Source: Channa striata (Eukaryota > Chordata > Actinopteri > Anabantiformes > Channidae). From it: 64,000 nucleotides of DNA. Below, one piece after another: positions 24,701 through 38,200 of the stretch; position 1 is the first letter of the stretch, and each line of letters starts with the position of its first letter. A program made the position numbers and the translations under genes. The notes under the pieces were generated by a model. That model was not told the DNA's origin. It did no database searches and worked only from the letters and a program-made list of their open reading frames with translations. The stretch spans positions 17,673,119-17,737,118 of the forward strand of contig CM065188.1 in the NCBI GenBank assembly GCA_033026295.1, in the 5' to 3' direction.

Positions 24701-26448
24701 TCAGAGGGCTGGGGTCGCTCAGTGTGGGCTCCAAATGGGAAGGAGTTCCGCCGCCGCTTTGACACAGCGGAGACGAAGGGCGAGGGCACGCGGCGCTTGA
24801 AGAACCTCTACTTCCTGTACCTGATCGAGTTGCGAGCGCTCTACAAGGTGGCTCCGTACTTTGAACGAGCCATCGTCAACCTGTATACTGGAAACTCTCA
24901 GGAGGACGGAGCCACAAAAGAGCTGCTTCTGCAGATCTTCAACGAGATCAGGTAAGAACGTTTTTACATTTGGACTAATTTAAGTTTCGATAGAGCAGCA
25001 GTCCTCTCCCGTTCGAGCTGAAACCTGCAGACGTGGCTGTTTGTGAAAGGCCCTACACACTGACCTGGACAGATCCTGCAAACGTTGGCCAGGTGACACA
25101 TCTCAGTCCAACCAGGTGTTACTTTCATTAATTGGGAAAAGCAACAAGTTTTCTTTTGCCAGTGTGAGACTGGAGACACGCAAAAACAATAGTGAACCCA
25201 CGGGATGGGAATAAAAGGAGCCCAGACGAGTTTCAGAAAGAATTGTCACAGAAAAAGCTCCTGTTGCTTACGCTAAACATCCAGCTGAATCCAGCTGGAG
25301 AAGATGCTCCGTAATTAGGTTCAGGCTTTGTGATTATCAGCTGGTAAATATTCAGTGTTCACCGCCTGCCTGCAGTTTAACCAGTATCTGTCCAGGCAGT
25401 AAACCGCCGCGATGGTGGAGTCAGGGAGGGGTTAATCAGTCTGCACACGTCCTGGAAAGACGTCGATTTAGACTGAAAGGTTGTTTAGCGCGGGTGTGAA
25501 AGTCTCGCACAAGCTTCATGATTCTCCCAGTTCAGTGTCCAACGCACTGAAGACGGTCTCCATTTGTCTCGCAGAGCGTTTCCCATGCATTTCGATGAGA
25601 AGTCCATGTTCGCCGGACACAAGATGGAGGCAAAAACATTAAAGGTGAAACACCAAAGCTATGACTCATCATGGCCGTCACAGTTCGCCACATTTTATAC
25701 ACACGTTTTTGTCTTTTTGATAAATGTTACTGGTATGTTTTAAATTACAGGAGGAGTTTCGTCTCCATTTCAAGAACATCTCCAGGATCATGGATTGCGT
25801 TGGCTGCAGTAAATGTCGCCTGTGGGGGAAATTGCAGGTGAGCCACATAAATGCTCATACAGTGTAGAGATTAAATGAAAGGGGACATTTAGAAAACCGC
25901 AGACACGCTGAGTCCATTTCATGGTAAAGGCTGTGGGCTTAGACTGAGCTTTCTGTCTGCAGACTCAGGGTTTGGGCACAGCTCTGAAGATCCTCTTCTC
26001 TGAGAAGGAAATCAAGAATCTTCCTGAACACAGTCCGTCTAAAGGCTTCCAGCTCACTCGACAGGAGATTGTGGCCTTAATAAACGCCTTCGGCAGGTAC
26101 GTCCGCTGTGTCCACAGAGGCTGGGCTAGAGGAGAGAACTCGTTCCTGTTCTGCACGTCCGAAGCACTTGTTGTTTGACGGTCCAAAGTTTCGTTACTGA
26201 ATTTTTAAGGGGTGTGTTTAGTGAAACCACATTGTGTTTTGTGGATATTTGTGACTAAGCAGAAAACGAGCTAATTCCAATCAGTTCCCGTGGTTTTTCT
26301 TGTCGATCGTCTTATGTTCTTCATCTTTGTTCTGTCTTCGTTCTTCTCTCTGCTCTCTGATCACCACGCTCTCCCTCTCTGTCGCAGGTTGTCCACTAGT
26401 ATATATCAGCTCCACAATTTTCGCCTGCTGTTGAAGGAGAACAGGTAA
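14626..26448 (+). CDS. ero1b: ERO1-like protein beta (endoplasmic reticulum oxidoreductase)
   Basis: FAD-dependent thiol oxidase of the ER lumen; it reoxidises protein disulfide isomerase and passes electrons to oxygen, giving H2O2. Exons: 14626-14688, 16602-16721, 18234-18317, 18660-18701, 19874-19956, 20928-21001, 21342-21462, 21831-21877, 23057-23068, 23164-23190, 24483-24575, 24705-24951, 25575-25644, 25751-25837, 25963-26096, 26388-26448. All junctions are GT-AG and the frame is unbroken: 454 residues (human ERO1B about 467). Visible marks: signal peptide 1-20; LDDC segment; CHVEPC (Cys82, Cys87) shuttle pair; CVGCSKC (Cys377, 380, 383) active site after an NIS glycosylation site; the GLGTALKILFSE block. 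Wording such as [20 protein letters not shown] fits ERO1B better than ERO1A. Exons 9 and 10 are micro-exons. The next gene, gpr137b, is convergent. Confidence 0.95.
17531..17556. repeat. Poly-T tract in ero1b intron 2
   Basis: Run of T; a second one lies near 17619-17633. They may be the tails of antisense retroposed copies, but no body was recognised. Confidence 0.7.
21697..21726. repeat. (GT)n microsatellite in ero1b intron 7
   Basis: Uninterrupted GT repeat about 105 bases before exon 8. Confidence 0.95.
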
Positions 26449-29400
26449 CAGGAGGTGATGTTTCACCTGGCCAGTAGGTGGTGCCAGCCCACAGAAAACT
26501 ACAACAATCTGAATCTCAGCCAGAAGAAGGTCTTCTCCACGGGCATCTGGATCAGCAGTGACCCTCACAAACCACTTTCCTACTGTTTGTCCCAGAAATC
26601 TCTGGTTTTTGAATGATACACGTTTCCTCTTCGTCCTCCTCCTGCCTTCATCACAAAAGTCTTGAGCTTCTGGAAACTTGCAGCACGTAAATCTCAGTGT
26701 TCATCAAGCCTGGATGACTGAAGTTCCTTCGCTGTTCATTCCTCTTCTTCTGTTCTCTGCTGGTGTCGCATCCTGTTGGATTTTACTGCTGCGTGAAGCA
26801 GATTCAGACTTGAAAACGTGGAAAGACTTTGTCCTGAGGAAAGACTCTGATGAGACAGACCCCGATTGTCCCGGTGAACATACGTCGGGACGTTGCTGCC
26901 TGGTTTTTATTATTCCCCTCCTTCCTTTCCCACCGTCTCCCATCTGTTGCTCAAAGCCTGAGGATCTGGACCAATGTGCTCTCGTTCACCACCTCAGGCC
27001 TGATTAACGCCTGCCTGCTAGAGTGTGTGTGTGTGTGTGTGTGTGTGTGAGTATGACTGCAGTCACCACTAGCTACATGTTGGTGATTTTGCCACAGCTG
27101 ATGAGAAGTTTAGCTGTTGGTCACTTAAACGACAAGACATGAGCCATTTTTGCTGCGCTCACATTTTCCGTGGCTGCAGATTTTTGTCGGCTGCTTTGTA
27201 ACAATCGGAGCAGGACGATGAAAACGTCCTCTAAACTTTCTGATCACGGTCTCTGTCTGTCTGCTGCGTAGAACATGTAGAACCAACTTGAGCTCAGAAC
27301 CTGTTCTCTTTATCTCGACCTTTTTACTAACCCGTAAAATCAAAGCCAGGCGGGCAGAAAACGAGAAATCAGGTTTTTAGAAATACAGATTTCAGGATCA
27401 CGTCCACCGACGCGTCAGCTGCACGTAGTGGTGAAATGAAATGGTTAAGCCATACGTTTGCCTTCTCGGAGGAGAACAAAGCTCTGCGTGACCCCATCGT
27501 TCACTTCCTGCACAAAATGGCTCTTGTGCACATGTTTTAAGCTTCAGGTTCACAACAACAAACGAAAGAAAATAATTTCTACACATTTTAATTTCTATGT
27601 ATAAAAACATAATAATTCCACTTTTTTTTTCGTTTCCTGTAATTTATTTTGAATATCAGGACTGTTGTTATGTTTCATAAGTCTGGTGTGAACCTGTTCT
27701 AAAACATCCACATCTGGTAGCAGCATTTCAAAATCAGAGACCAAAAAAATGTACCTAAAGTTTAACATTTCTGCACATTAGGGTTTTTTTTTTCCAGTGT
27801 GGACAGCTGGAACCGTGTGTGTGTTTGACTTGATTCCATAGTCAAATAACTTTATTATTTGTTAGTGTGGGTGAATAAGTCTCGCTGACGCTCATGCTCT
27901 CTGTCTGTCTGCTGCTGCGGATTAGGTGACGTGCCCTTCGCTTTTGCTTTAGCCGCGTTGTCTTAAAGCACAAATTCGGTCAAGACATTTCTTCAAACCT
28001 GAACTAGGAGTTATAAGGTTCTCGTAAGACTATTATTTGAATTTAGTTTAGTTTTAGGATGTAACGTTCTCATAAGTAAAGGAAAAGGAGGTTTTTCTTT
28101 TATAAGGCTGGATTTTATCACTTCTTTATTGTGCACAAATACCCAACCAACAATGTGATGATACTTCTCCGCACCAAACCAATGTGTCCTCCAGACCAAA
28201 CGTGTTTCGCTTTCAAAGGGATGTTAAATTAAAATTGTTTAGCAGAAGGACCCGAAGTGCACAGATCTGTTGGTGAGCAGCATGAAATAAGATTTGAGTT
28301 TCCCACGATCGCTCTAAAGAGAAAGGATGAAACTGCCAAAGCTGGCTGTCACCTGTCAGTCAAAGAAGCTAAAGACGAACTTCTCAATTGGATGAAACAT
28401 CTCGGAGCAGTTGCATCATGCAGCGACTGTCTGTCTGACTGTTTGTCCAGCCGTGGCTGTTGCAGCTGTAATGTAAATGTCACCTGCTCAGGCGCTTTAC
28501 TCTGGCTGGTTTGGTTCCTTCACCAGTAAAATGACGAAACTGAGCTCGGAAACTTGATCTTATTTAGCACGAGGGTTTTTTCTTTGGCAGTCAGTCACTT
28601 TAACGCGGTGGCGTCAAACAGCAGGTGGCTGCAGCAGAAACGAAGGAGGGAAAGTTCAGGAGAGCAGCTGCTGACTCGGGTGGATCGTGCCTGAAGTTTG
28701 TTGCTTTAGCAGTTTTTCAGAGACGGGAATGTCTGTCTGTGCGTTTGTTCTGGTGAATGTGTGAGTTTGTTAAAAAAATTACAAACGATGCAGGAAACGT
28801 CCGGAAACCTCGTTTCTGCGTGTAGAATGTAACTAACGTACGTCAGCAGGTTCCAGGCCTGGAGGTGAAAACGCTTTTTAATAACGATTTTTAAATTATA
28901 ACTGAAAAACATTTCATATAATTATAATTAATTGTGCTGACTGATTGGCATTTGTGAATATTATCAGTTTCTTAAGTGAGTGAATGAATTTTTTAACTTT
29001 TAAGAGCTTTTAATTAGATTTATTCTTAATTCTTTTGTGGCTTAATTTTCTGGCTTTTTTTTTTTATTTTTAAAACGACAGACAGACACTTGAGGTGATC
29101 AGTGTGAAATGGTGCAGATAAAACAAATTGATACTAATTTAAAAGTGAAAATTCCCCAAAATTTGTTGACTTTGTACAAATCTACTTTAACATTCAGTTT
29201 TTTGTCATTTCAGTGCAGAGCAGTTGAATAGAATTTTTAATTCTTATTATTAACATTACACACATTTGATGATTATTGTATGACTTGTTCCATTTAACCT
29301 AATTTTTCGGAACTTGACACTCTGTTGTTTTTGAAAATGTAAACTGGAGGCTGTTCGGATTTGAACCTTGTAAGATACTGAAAGCTGCTATAACGTCTGA

Positions 29401-32205
29401 GTTCGTCATTCTGAAACTTCAGCTGAAAGGAAATTACTGAAACTCTTTAGCTAGAATTCCAAAAACTGTATTTCAGTTCAGATAGTTAGTTTTGTAAATA
29501 CAAAATTTTGTAAATGTGCAAATTTATTGAACAAAATCCGACCTTTCAATATAATAAGTTACCAACAAAGCAGAAGAGTCTTGGAAAAAGCTCCGTTAGA
29601 ATCATTAATATAATGAAATTTCATACTAATAATTCTCAATATTTTACTGACGAGTCATATTCAAACTTTAGTATAAAGCATTTGTTACACGTGAGGTGAC
29701 CTTCAAATGCTTTCGGCATCATTTGCTTCCATAGACGTGTTTTAAATGAGGCAGAGATTCTTTCCAGCCTCCATTGGGAAAGGCTGTTTGCGTGTTGAGG
29801 AGCGATTTCTACTTTCTTTGTGGGAAACTAGTTAGACGCGAGACGTGCGCGCGTCTTCCTGACAGCCCCGCGTGCTCGGCAGCAGCCAGACGACCAGCTC
29901 GCTCATCGGTCTTGAAAGTAAATCCGCGTTTTCTAAAAAGACAGAAGATCTTCACACATTTTATGTTAAATTCAAAGTCTGTATAGTTTGTTAAAGGCAG
30001 CACATGTTTTAAGTTTTCTTTCCTTTTGCTTCCAGATCGCTATGAATAATCAAATATAGTTGCACCATGTCGATGTGTGTACCTGTTGAATATTTATTTC
30101 AAAAGATTAGAATAAATATTTCTGGACAACGCTGGGCTTTGTTGGATTTATGTGAAAGAAGTCCTTTCCTTCCTTTTTGGCTTTTAAAAAAACATTTCCA
30201 CATTTTTTTTGGAAAAGCTCTGCCAAGAGTCAAAGCACAGAGTTCATCACATCCGTGGTCCGTTCGTCTTACTGACAGACGACAGAAGGTGTCGTTTTAT
30301 TGTTAACGTGTGACAGACTCACACCACAAACACAACAGCCACGAAACACGTCATCCCAGTGAGAAACGTACAAAACCTGTTAGAAATATAGAGTGAAACC
30401 TTTTCTCAGCATCATTACGAGGCCAACACTGCAAAAGAGTCATTTTAACACAAATTTAAAAATGGGTTGAGTCTCATTTCTCATCATTTTTGAATGTTCC
30501 AGTTGGTTTGAATTTCCACATTCGTAAAACGATTTGTTTGCTGCCATCATTTTAAAAACGGCAACTCATGGTGGTTAACGCCATTATTAGCTACCAAATA
30601 TTTTTCTGAGAGTGAAATTCCGACACCCCACTTTTAATAAGCCAGTTAAAATGTGAATACGTGGAGGTGTACAAAATAAAACGAGATGTTTTAGTGGATA
30701 CTGATTATGTCACGTCATACACACAGTTTTGTGCATCAACAGTTTTGTTTCTCCAGAGTCGGGAATCGAAAAAAAGTTTGGGACTGGAAAATAGTTTTGA
30801 GTTGTTAATGGCCTGAATGTTCGAGGAAGTTATGTTACCCTTCTCAAACAGTAGCACTGCAATAAAAAAAAACAAAACTAATAATAATCATAACTGCAGA
30901 TAATCAAACAAAATAAAATCCCATCTGGAGTCTGAAGTTCTGTGGGGATAATTACACAAACAGTATGAAGGAGTGTGTCACTCGACTGTGAAGAATCATC
31001 AGAAATGTTCTCTGAAACATTAGTGACATTGTCGACCACATTAAACACACAGACGCTCTGTCAAGGGTTCCTACACAGTGTCAGTCTGCAAGAGTTTGGA
31101 TGATTCTGCACGTTCTCACAAATCCAGTTTGGATGATTTGACAGAACAGATCAGCCTGTTGTCAGATCAGCAGGCTTGTTTCGAAGCTTTGAAATCCATA
31201 ACGTGATTTTCAAGTAAATTTAGGGGTTTAATATCCATGATTGTAACTTTTGTGGGACTTATCGCATGGATCTGATGCTGAAAGCCACGTACCACTGGGT
31301 ATTCAACTTTTATAGCACCTGTTTCCATGCTGTTGAATATCAAGAAAATTGTGGCGCTCACTGATCCTGGCCAAAGGTGCCAAATGGGGCAACGGGATTT
31401 GCCAGAGACAGGAAGTGGGTGACAAAGTCAAAGGCATTAAAGTATCCATGACACCCCAATGGTCGATGTCTGGGATGTCACTGAATTCATCCCCATCTGA
31501 AGAGATTGTACTCAGTCAACTTCCAGGTGTTTGTGGGGCTGTTGGTTGTGATTGGTTGTCTCGCATCAGGTATTAGAAAAAAACCCATGGTGTGAAATCA
31601 CAAACGCTTCATGATGTTAACGGGGACCCGGGCACGTCGAAGGCAGAACAGCTGTTAAAACGCAAGCCTGCAGTCAAACAGACCCATTAGGCTTTGTTTG
31701 AAAGGGCGGCTCTCACTCTGTGACCACTGTGGTGTCCACGATCGTCACCCCTCAAGTCAAATTTAGCCTTCGAACGTCCACCTCCACTTTTTATGCCCAG
31801 CTGTTCTTGTTTTTGTTTTGCTGTTGTTGCGAAAGACTTTTATATAAGATGCAAACAATCAAGCAAGTCCAGCTGCAACCAAGCCATATTTTCTGGAATG
31901 TTTTCTATAAGTCTTCAACAAATTTCATCTGGTCACCAACTTTATACTTCATTGAAACTTTCTAGAATAATTCTTTTTGCTAATTTCAGAGATTTACAAA
32001 CTGGCCTAATTCGTGGCCAGTCGTCATGATTGTCTGTCACTGTAGATTTTGACTAAACTTTGATCCGCCACGACTACAGATAATTGGATGCATCATTAAA
32101 GTCTGTGTAAGAACCCTGTGAAATGTTCTACGCCGGTGATATTAACAACCACAATAACTGATTGGTGTCAGAGTGCCGATTGGTGCTGTACAGCAGAGAA
32201 AGGAA
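26449..32205. other. Gap between the convergent ero1b and gpr137b genes
   Basis: Holds the 3' UTR of ero1b (end not determined), a GT tract at 27023-27049 and AT-rich DNA at about 28900-30000. No further gene is recognised. The stretch at 31167-31600 contains short frames on both strands that look like a broken coding remnant (minus strand, Asp/Ile-rich), but I cannot assign it. The 3' UTR of gpr137b enters from the right. Confidence 0.5.
27023..27049. repeat. (GT)n microsatellite
   Basis: Uninterrupted GT repeat in or just after the ero1b 3' UTR. Confidence 0.95.
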
Positions 32206-35200
32206 TCATGGGTACGGGTGGAGCTCGCCAGCAGTGGTGGAGGTCAGGCGCTGTTCGTCACCGTTGGTGTTCACTGTGAAGCTGCTGTGGCGGCTTCCCC
32301 AGTCGTAGCAGTCGGAGGAAAGACTGTTGGGGAGATAAGAATGTGAGTTTTACCTTATATTTAATATTTTGGGAACTATGCAACTTCACTTCATCCTGGA
32401 TGGTGTCAATGCGCATTTGTCTGAAATATGTACATGTGTCAGTGCTTTGTGTTAGTCAGACGTTTGCTATAAATGTGTTTTATTTCAAAGGGTTATGACA
32501 TGAACAAGTCACGATGGAGACATCAAATTAAATAAAACGAGGCGGATTCCATAGCAACCAAGTTCATAGAATAATCCAACGTGGTGCAGGTAAATGTTTA
32601 GGAGTATTAAAACCAAGAAATCAGAATGGCAGACCTATAGTCTTTAATGTTTCTCCCTCTCTCCAGCGTTTGTGCTAAGCTAAGCTAGCCTGCTGCTCAG
32701 TGTAGTTTTTGTAACAGGCTGATGATGATTGGTGATTGTCTGGCAGGTGGAGGACACGTTTATAACTACAGAAAGCACCTACAAAGTAATTCGAAGTCAG
32801 TAGACGGTCTGTACACTTGTGTAGTGGAACTTGGGCTTCGACTGCTCTATTCTTCGACAGTGACCTTCAGTGTGCTGCTGTGCCGAGTGGAAGTGGGGCC
32901 CGGACAAAATGTGATCTTCAGTCTGATTCGTACCTCGCTGATGTGTTCTGGGGAGGAATGCTCCACGCCAGATCATCATCGCTGTCGTACCGACGAGGGT
33001 TGTCGAAGAAATATCCTCTGGAGGAGAGAACGTGGTTTGGTATCCCAGCGGTGCTCTGCAGGTGAAAAAAATATTGAATTGTTGTGCACACGTGAGAGAA
33101 AACACATTAAAATTGATTTTCTAAAAATGAATCAGTCTTCAGAAAAAGATGAACTGTAAAAGAAACTAACCCTGTCCTGAGGCGGTCGTCGAACCCTGAA
33201 GAAGAAGACGACCAGCGAGGTGGGCAGCAGCTCCCAGATGAACAGAATCACCCCAAACACGATGTAACCAGCATCTCCAAGTGATGAGCGCAGGTCAGCC
33301 TGTAGACACCGATGTCAGGGGTGAAACACTCATATTCTGACCTCTGTTTGACCAAGAGCACCTGGTTGCATACGAAGATGGCGGACTACCAACCTCAGCA
33401 GAAAGTAGTCCAGGAAGTAAAAGTATTCTTTGTTAGGGTAACTTAAGACAAAGGAGGTTGAGGTTTGATGATAAGGTTGTAACGTTTAGGGAAAGCCATC
33501 TTCCAAAAAGACTAAAACCAGGAAGAAGGTGAACTGTCCGCCATCTTGTTGCTAGTATGTAATCTCTGTCTGCAGCTACGTAGGTGATTCTCTTTGAACC
33601 AGTTTACTCTGATCAGAATGCAGGTGTCCAACAAGCATCACCTGGTCGGACACGTTGTACCAGTCGTAGTCAAAGGAGTTGATGGTCTCGATGTTAGCGA
33701 GAGCTAGCACCACCAGGTTGTAGCAGGCTCGAGATGCATACAGCAACACCACCATGATGCCAATCAGAGTCACCTGGCACACTGAGGTTCCCTGCAGACA
33801 GAGGCAGTAGTTTTTTCAGCTGTTTATGGTCAGAAACCCTTCAGCACGTGCAGAAAGCTGAGCCTGCTCCTCAGTGAACACAATTGAAACAGTAAATTTA
33901 CTGGACTTAAAGCTGGCTTCATTCAACCATCTACACAGAATCCAGAGCCAGCCTGACTACCTTAGACTCCAGGTAGATGTTGGCCAGAGACATCTTGGCA
34001 ACCTTATAGAGACAGACGGAGAGCGAGATGGCGCAAAGGACGAACAAGCTGTCGTTGATGGTGACCCTCACCAGGACGATAGTCTTGACGTCTGCTGCTG
34101 TCATTTTGACCAGCAGGGCGCAGACCAGATTAACCACCAGGAAGAGAAGACTGATGCAGAGGAAGACCATGTACAGAGGAAGTCTGCGGGAGGAGAGAGA
34201 CATGGAAGCAACATTCCCTTCTTTCAAATGTGCTTTAACTTTTGCGTGATGATTTATGGCAGAATTAGTTGAAGTTACCTGTACTTCAGCAGAGCAGGCG
34301 TGTACTTGGACTTGGCCTTAAAATAAACCTGCGGGGGGAAAATATTGGTTCAAAAACAATAACCCAGCTTTAACTCTTCCTGACTCATTGCTCTCCTCCC
34401 TGGTCTGTGGATTCAGGCTGATCTGATGTAAAGCGTAGCAACATGAGAGGCACTCCAATGAGTCGGGTCAGTATTTACTTTGGACTACTTGTGCAGAACC
34501 CGGAGGAAACAACATTAACTTGTGTAACTGGTTCGTTGAGAGAGGAACCCGGGTTCAGCATTGTCTGCCCAACTGAGAGATGTGTGCACAGCATAGGGGT
34601 AGAAACACAGCCCAGACTGTCCAAAGTCATGGACGTTGCCTGAGTGAGTGCTGCTTCAGACCCCCCCGAGTCCAAAGCTTTTTATTCCTGCAGCTTATTC
34701 GATTGCTCAGTTCACCCAGCTGGGTGACGGTTCGTAAGCGATCTAATGCTAAACAGACGCCCCAGGTTCACCACCAGCCGGTTCACGTTTCCAATCGATT
34801 TTCCCCACTCAGCGACACACCCGCTGAGGAACGAACTCTGGTAATTGGCGACTCCATAGTCAGAAACGTGAACTTAGAGACGCCAGCGGCCATAGTCCAA
34901 TGTTACCCTGGGGCCAGAGCGGGCGACATCGAATCCTATTTGAAGCTCCTGTCTAAGGATAAACGTAGATACCGTAAGATCATTATTCATGCAGGAACAA
35001 ATGACGCCCGATTACGCAAATCGGAGGTCACTAAAACGAATACTGAATCAGTGTGTAACTTTGCAAAAACAATGTCGGACTCCGTAGTTTTCTCTGGACC
35101 CCTGCCAAATCTGATCAGTGACGACATGTATAGCCGCATGTCGTCACTCAACCGCTGGCTGTCTAGGTGGTGTCCAGCAAACGATGTGGGCTACATAGAC

Positions 35201-38200
35201 AATTGGAAAAGTTTTTGGGCAAAACCTAGGCTGATTAGGAGAGACGGCATCCATCCTACTTTGGATGGTGCCTCTGTCTTATCAAAAAATATGGCTGATT
35301 TTATTAGACAACCAAAAGATTGACAATCCAGAGTTGAGCCTAGGACGCAGAGATCCAGTCCTACACGCCTCTCTGCAGTATCCTTACTGCCGTTACCCCC
35401 CCACAACTCCCACATTCCTATAGAAACTGTGTCTGTTCCCCGATTAACTAAATTTTACAAACTAAAAATGATCACAAGAGGAGTTATGGTAAATGGTAAA
35501 TGATCTGCACTTATATAGCACTTTTCTACCTGTTGGTACTCAAAGCGCTTTACACTGCTTCATATCTACCCATTCACACTCTGAAACACACACACATTCA
35601 TACACCGATGGGGGAGCTGCTATGCAGCTGACCGACGCTCACCGGTGGGGTTCAGTGTCTTGCTCAAGGACACTTCAACATGTGACCAGAGGAGCCAGTG
35701 ATCGAACCGACAACTGTGGGATTGGTGGACGACCGTGCTACCAACTGAGCCACAGTCGCCCCCATCATTACTGCTCCTCTTACTGACAATTAAATGTGGA
35801 TTATTAAATATCAGATCTCTCTCATCTAAATCTCTGTTAGTAAATGACTTGATAAGTGATCATCAATTCGATTTATTTTGTCTCACTGAAACCTGGTTGC
35901 AGAAGGAAGAATATGTTAGTTTAAATGAGTCGACCCCCCCAAGTCATATTAACTATCATGTTCCTAGAAGCTCAGGCCGAGGTGGAGGAGTAGCAGGAAT
36001 CTATCACTCAAGCTTACCAATAAACCCTAGACCTAAACATAATTATAACTCATTTGAGAGTCTTACTCTGAGACTTTCACACCCAAGTTGGAAAACTCAA
36101 AATTCACTCCTATTTGTTATTGTGGACCGTCCTCCAGTCCCTTATTCTGAATTTTTGACTGAATTCTCAGATTTTCTAGCTGACTTAGTGCTTATTGCAG
36201 ATAAAGTCGTCATAGTGGGCGATTTTAAAATTCATGTAGATGCTGACAGTAACTCCCTCAACACGGCATTTACTTCATTATTAGATTCAGCTGGTTTCTC
36301 TCAAATTGTAAATGAACCCACTCACTGTTTTAGTCACACCCTAGACCTTGTCCTTGCATACGGTATTGAAATTGATAAACTAACAGTATTTCCTCATAAT
36401 TCTGTTCTCTCTGACCATTTCCTAATAACATTTGAATTTAATTTAATGGACTACACAGCAGCTACAAAGAAGTTCTGCTTCAGTAGGTGTTTATCTGAAA
36501 ACACTGTGAACAAATTTAAGGAAATGATGCCTTCATCATTTACCTCAACATGTACCGATATAACTGAGAGTAGCCTCATTAACTGTACTCCTGTACAAGT
36601 TGATTACCTTACTGATAATCATGCAGCATCTTTACGTTCCATACTGGATAGTGTTGTCCCTCTAAAAAAGAAGGCAGTAATTCTGAACAGGCGATCTCCA
36701 TGGTATAGCTCGCAAACCCGCAATTTAAAGCAGGCGTCACGAAGACTAGAAAGGAAGTGGCGTTCCACTCACTCACAAGAATCATGCTTAGCCTGGAAAA
36801 AGAGTTTATACTTATACAAATTAGCCTCCGTAAAGCCAGAACAGCTTATTATTCATCACTAATAGAGGAAAACAAGAACAACCCCGTTTCTTTTCAGCAC
36901 TGTAGCCAGGCTGACTAAGAGCCATAGTTCAGTTGAGACTAGTATTCCCTCAACGCTATGCAGCAATGACTTCATGACCTTCTTCACAAACAGACAAACA
37001 GGATATGTACCAAAGGCCTATATGGTAGCTGTAATCAAACCTCTACTTAAAAAACCTAGTCTGGATCCAGATGTCTTGGCCAATTACAGACCAATATCCA
37101 ATCTCCCCTTTATTTCTAAAATACTTGAAAAAGTAGTTGTAAAGCAATTATGTGACCACCTGCACAGAAACGACTTGTTTGAAGAATTTCAGTCAGGATT
37201 TAGAGTTCATCATAGCACAGAAACCGCACTGATTAAAGTCCCCAACGATCTTCTTCTGGCTTCAGATAATGGACTTGTCTCTATACTAGTTCTGCTAGAT
37301 CTTAGTGCTGCATTTGACACCATTGATCACAGAATATTATGACAGAGACTAGAACATGTAATTGGAATTAAAGGAACTGCACTAAATTGGTTTAAATCGT
37401 ATCTATCAGATAGATTCCAATTTACTCACGTTAATGATGAATCTTCCACATACACAAAAGTTAGTTATGGAATTCCACAAGGCTCTGTATTAGGACCAAT
37501 ACACTTTACTCTATATATGTCTCCCCTTGGCAACATTATTAGAAAACACTCTGTAAATTGTCACTGCTACGCTGATGACACGCAGTTATATCTATCTATG
37601 AAACTCGATGAAACAAATCAATTAATGAAACTACAAGCATGTTTAAAAGACATAAGGGACTGGATGACGTATAATTTTCTTCTTCTAAACTCAGATAAAA
37701 CTGAAGTTATTGTATTTGGGCCTAATAGTCTAAGAGACATGTTTTCTAACCATCTCGCTACTTTAGATGACATAACTCTTGCCCCCAGTAGTACTGCAAG
37801 GAATCTTGGAGTCATTTTTGACCAGGATTTGTCATTTACCTCACACATAAAACAAATCTCTAGAACAGCCTTCTTCCACCTACAGAACATTGCCAAAATT
37901 AGGAGCATCCTGTCCCAAAGCGATGCTGAAAAATTGATTCATGCATTTGTTTCTTCTAGATTGGACTATTGTAATTCTCTACTTTCAGGCTGCCCCAGTA
38001 ACTCTCTAAAAAGCCTCCAATTAATCCAAAATGCTGCAGCAAGATTACTGACTGGGATTGGTAAGAGAGATCATATTTCACCTTCATTAGCTTCTCTCCA
38101 TTGGCTTCCCAATTAAATGCAGAATAGAATTTAAAACCCTTCTTCTTACCTATAAAGCTCTAAACGGTCAAGCCCCATCATATTTAAAAGATCTCTTAGT

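Noticed and set aside
33874..34272. Plus-strand frame opposite gpr137b exon 3
   Set aside because: Antisense shadow of the transmembrane exon, rich in Asp/Gln/His with no family match.
35650..35763. tRNA-like promoter boxes suggesting a tRNA gene
   Set aside because: They form the head of a SINE with a fish SINE tail and sit inside a LINE; no complete cloverleaf is evident.
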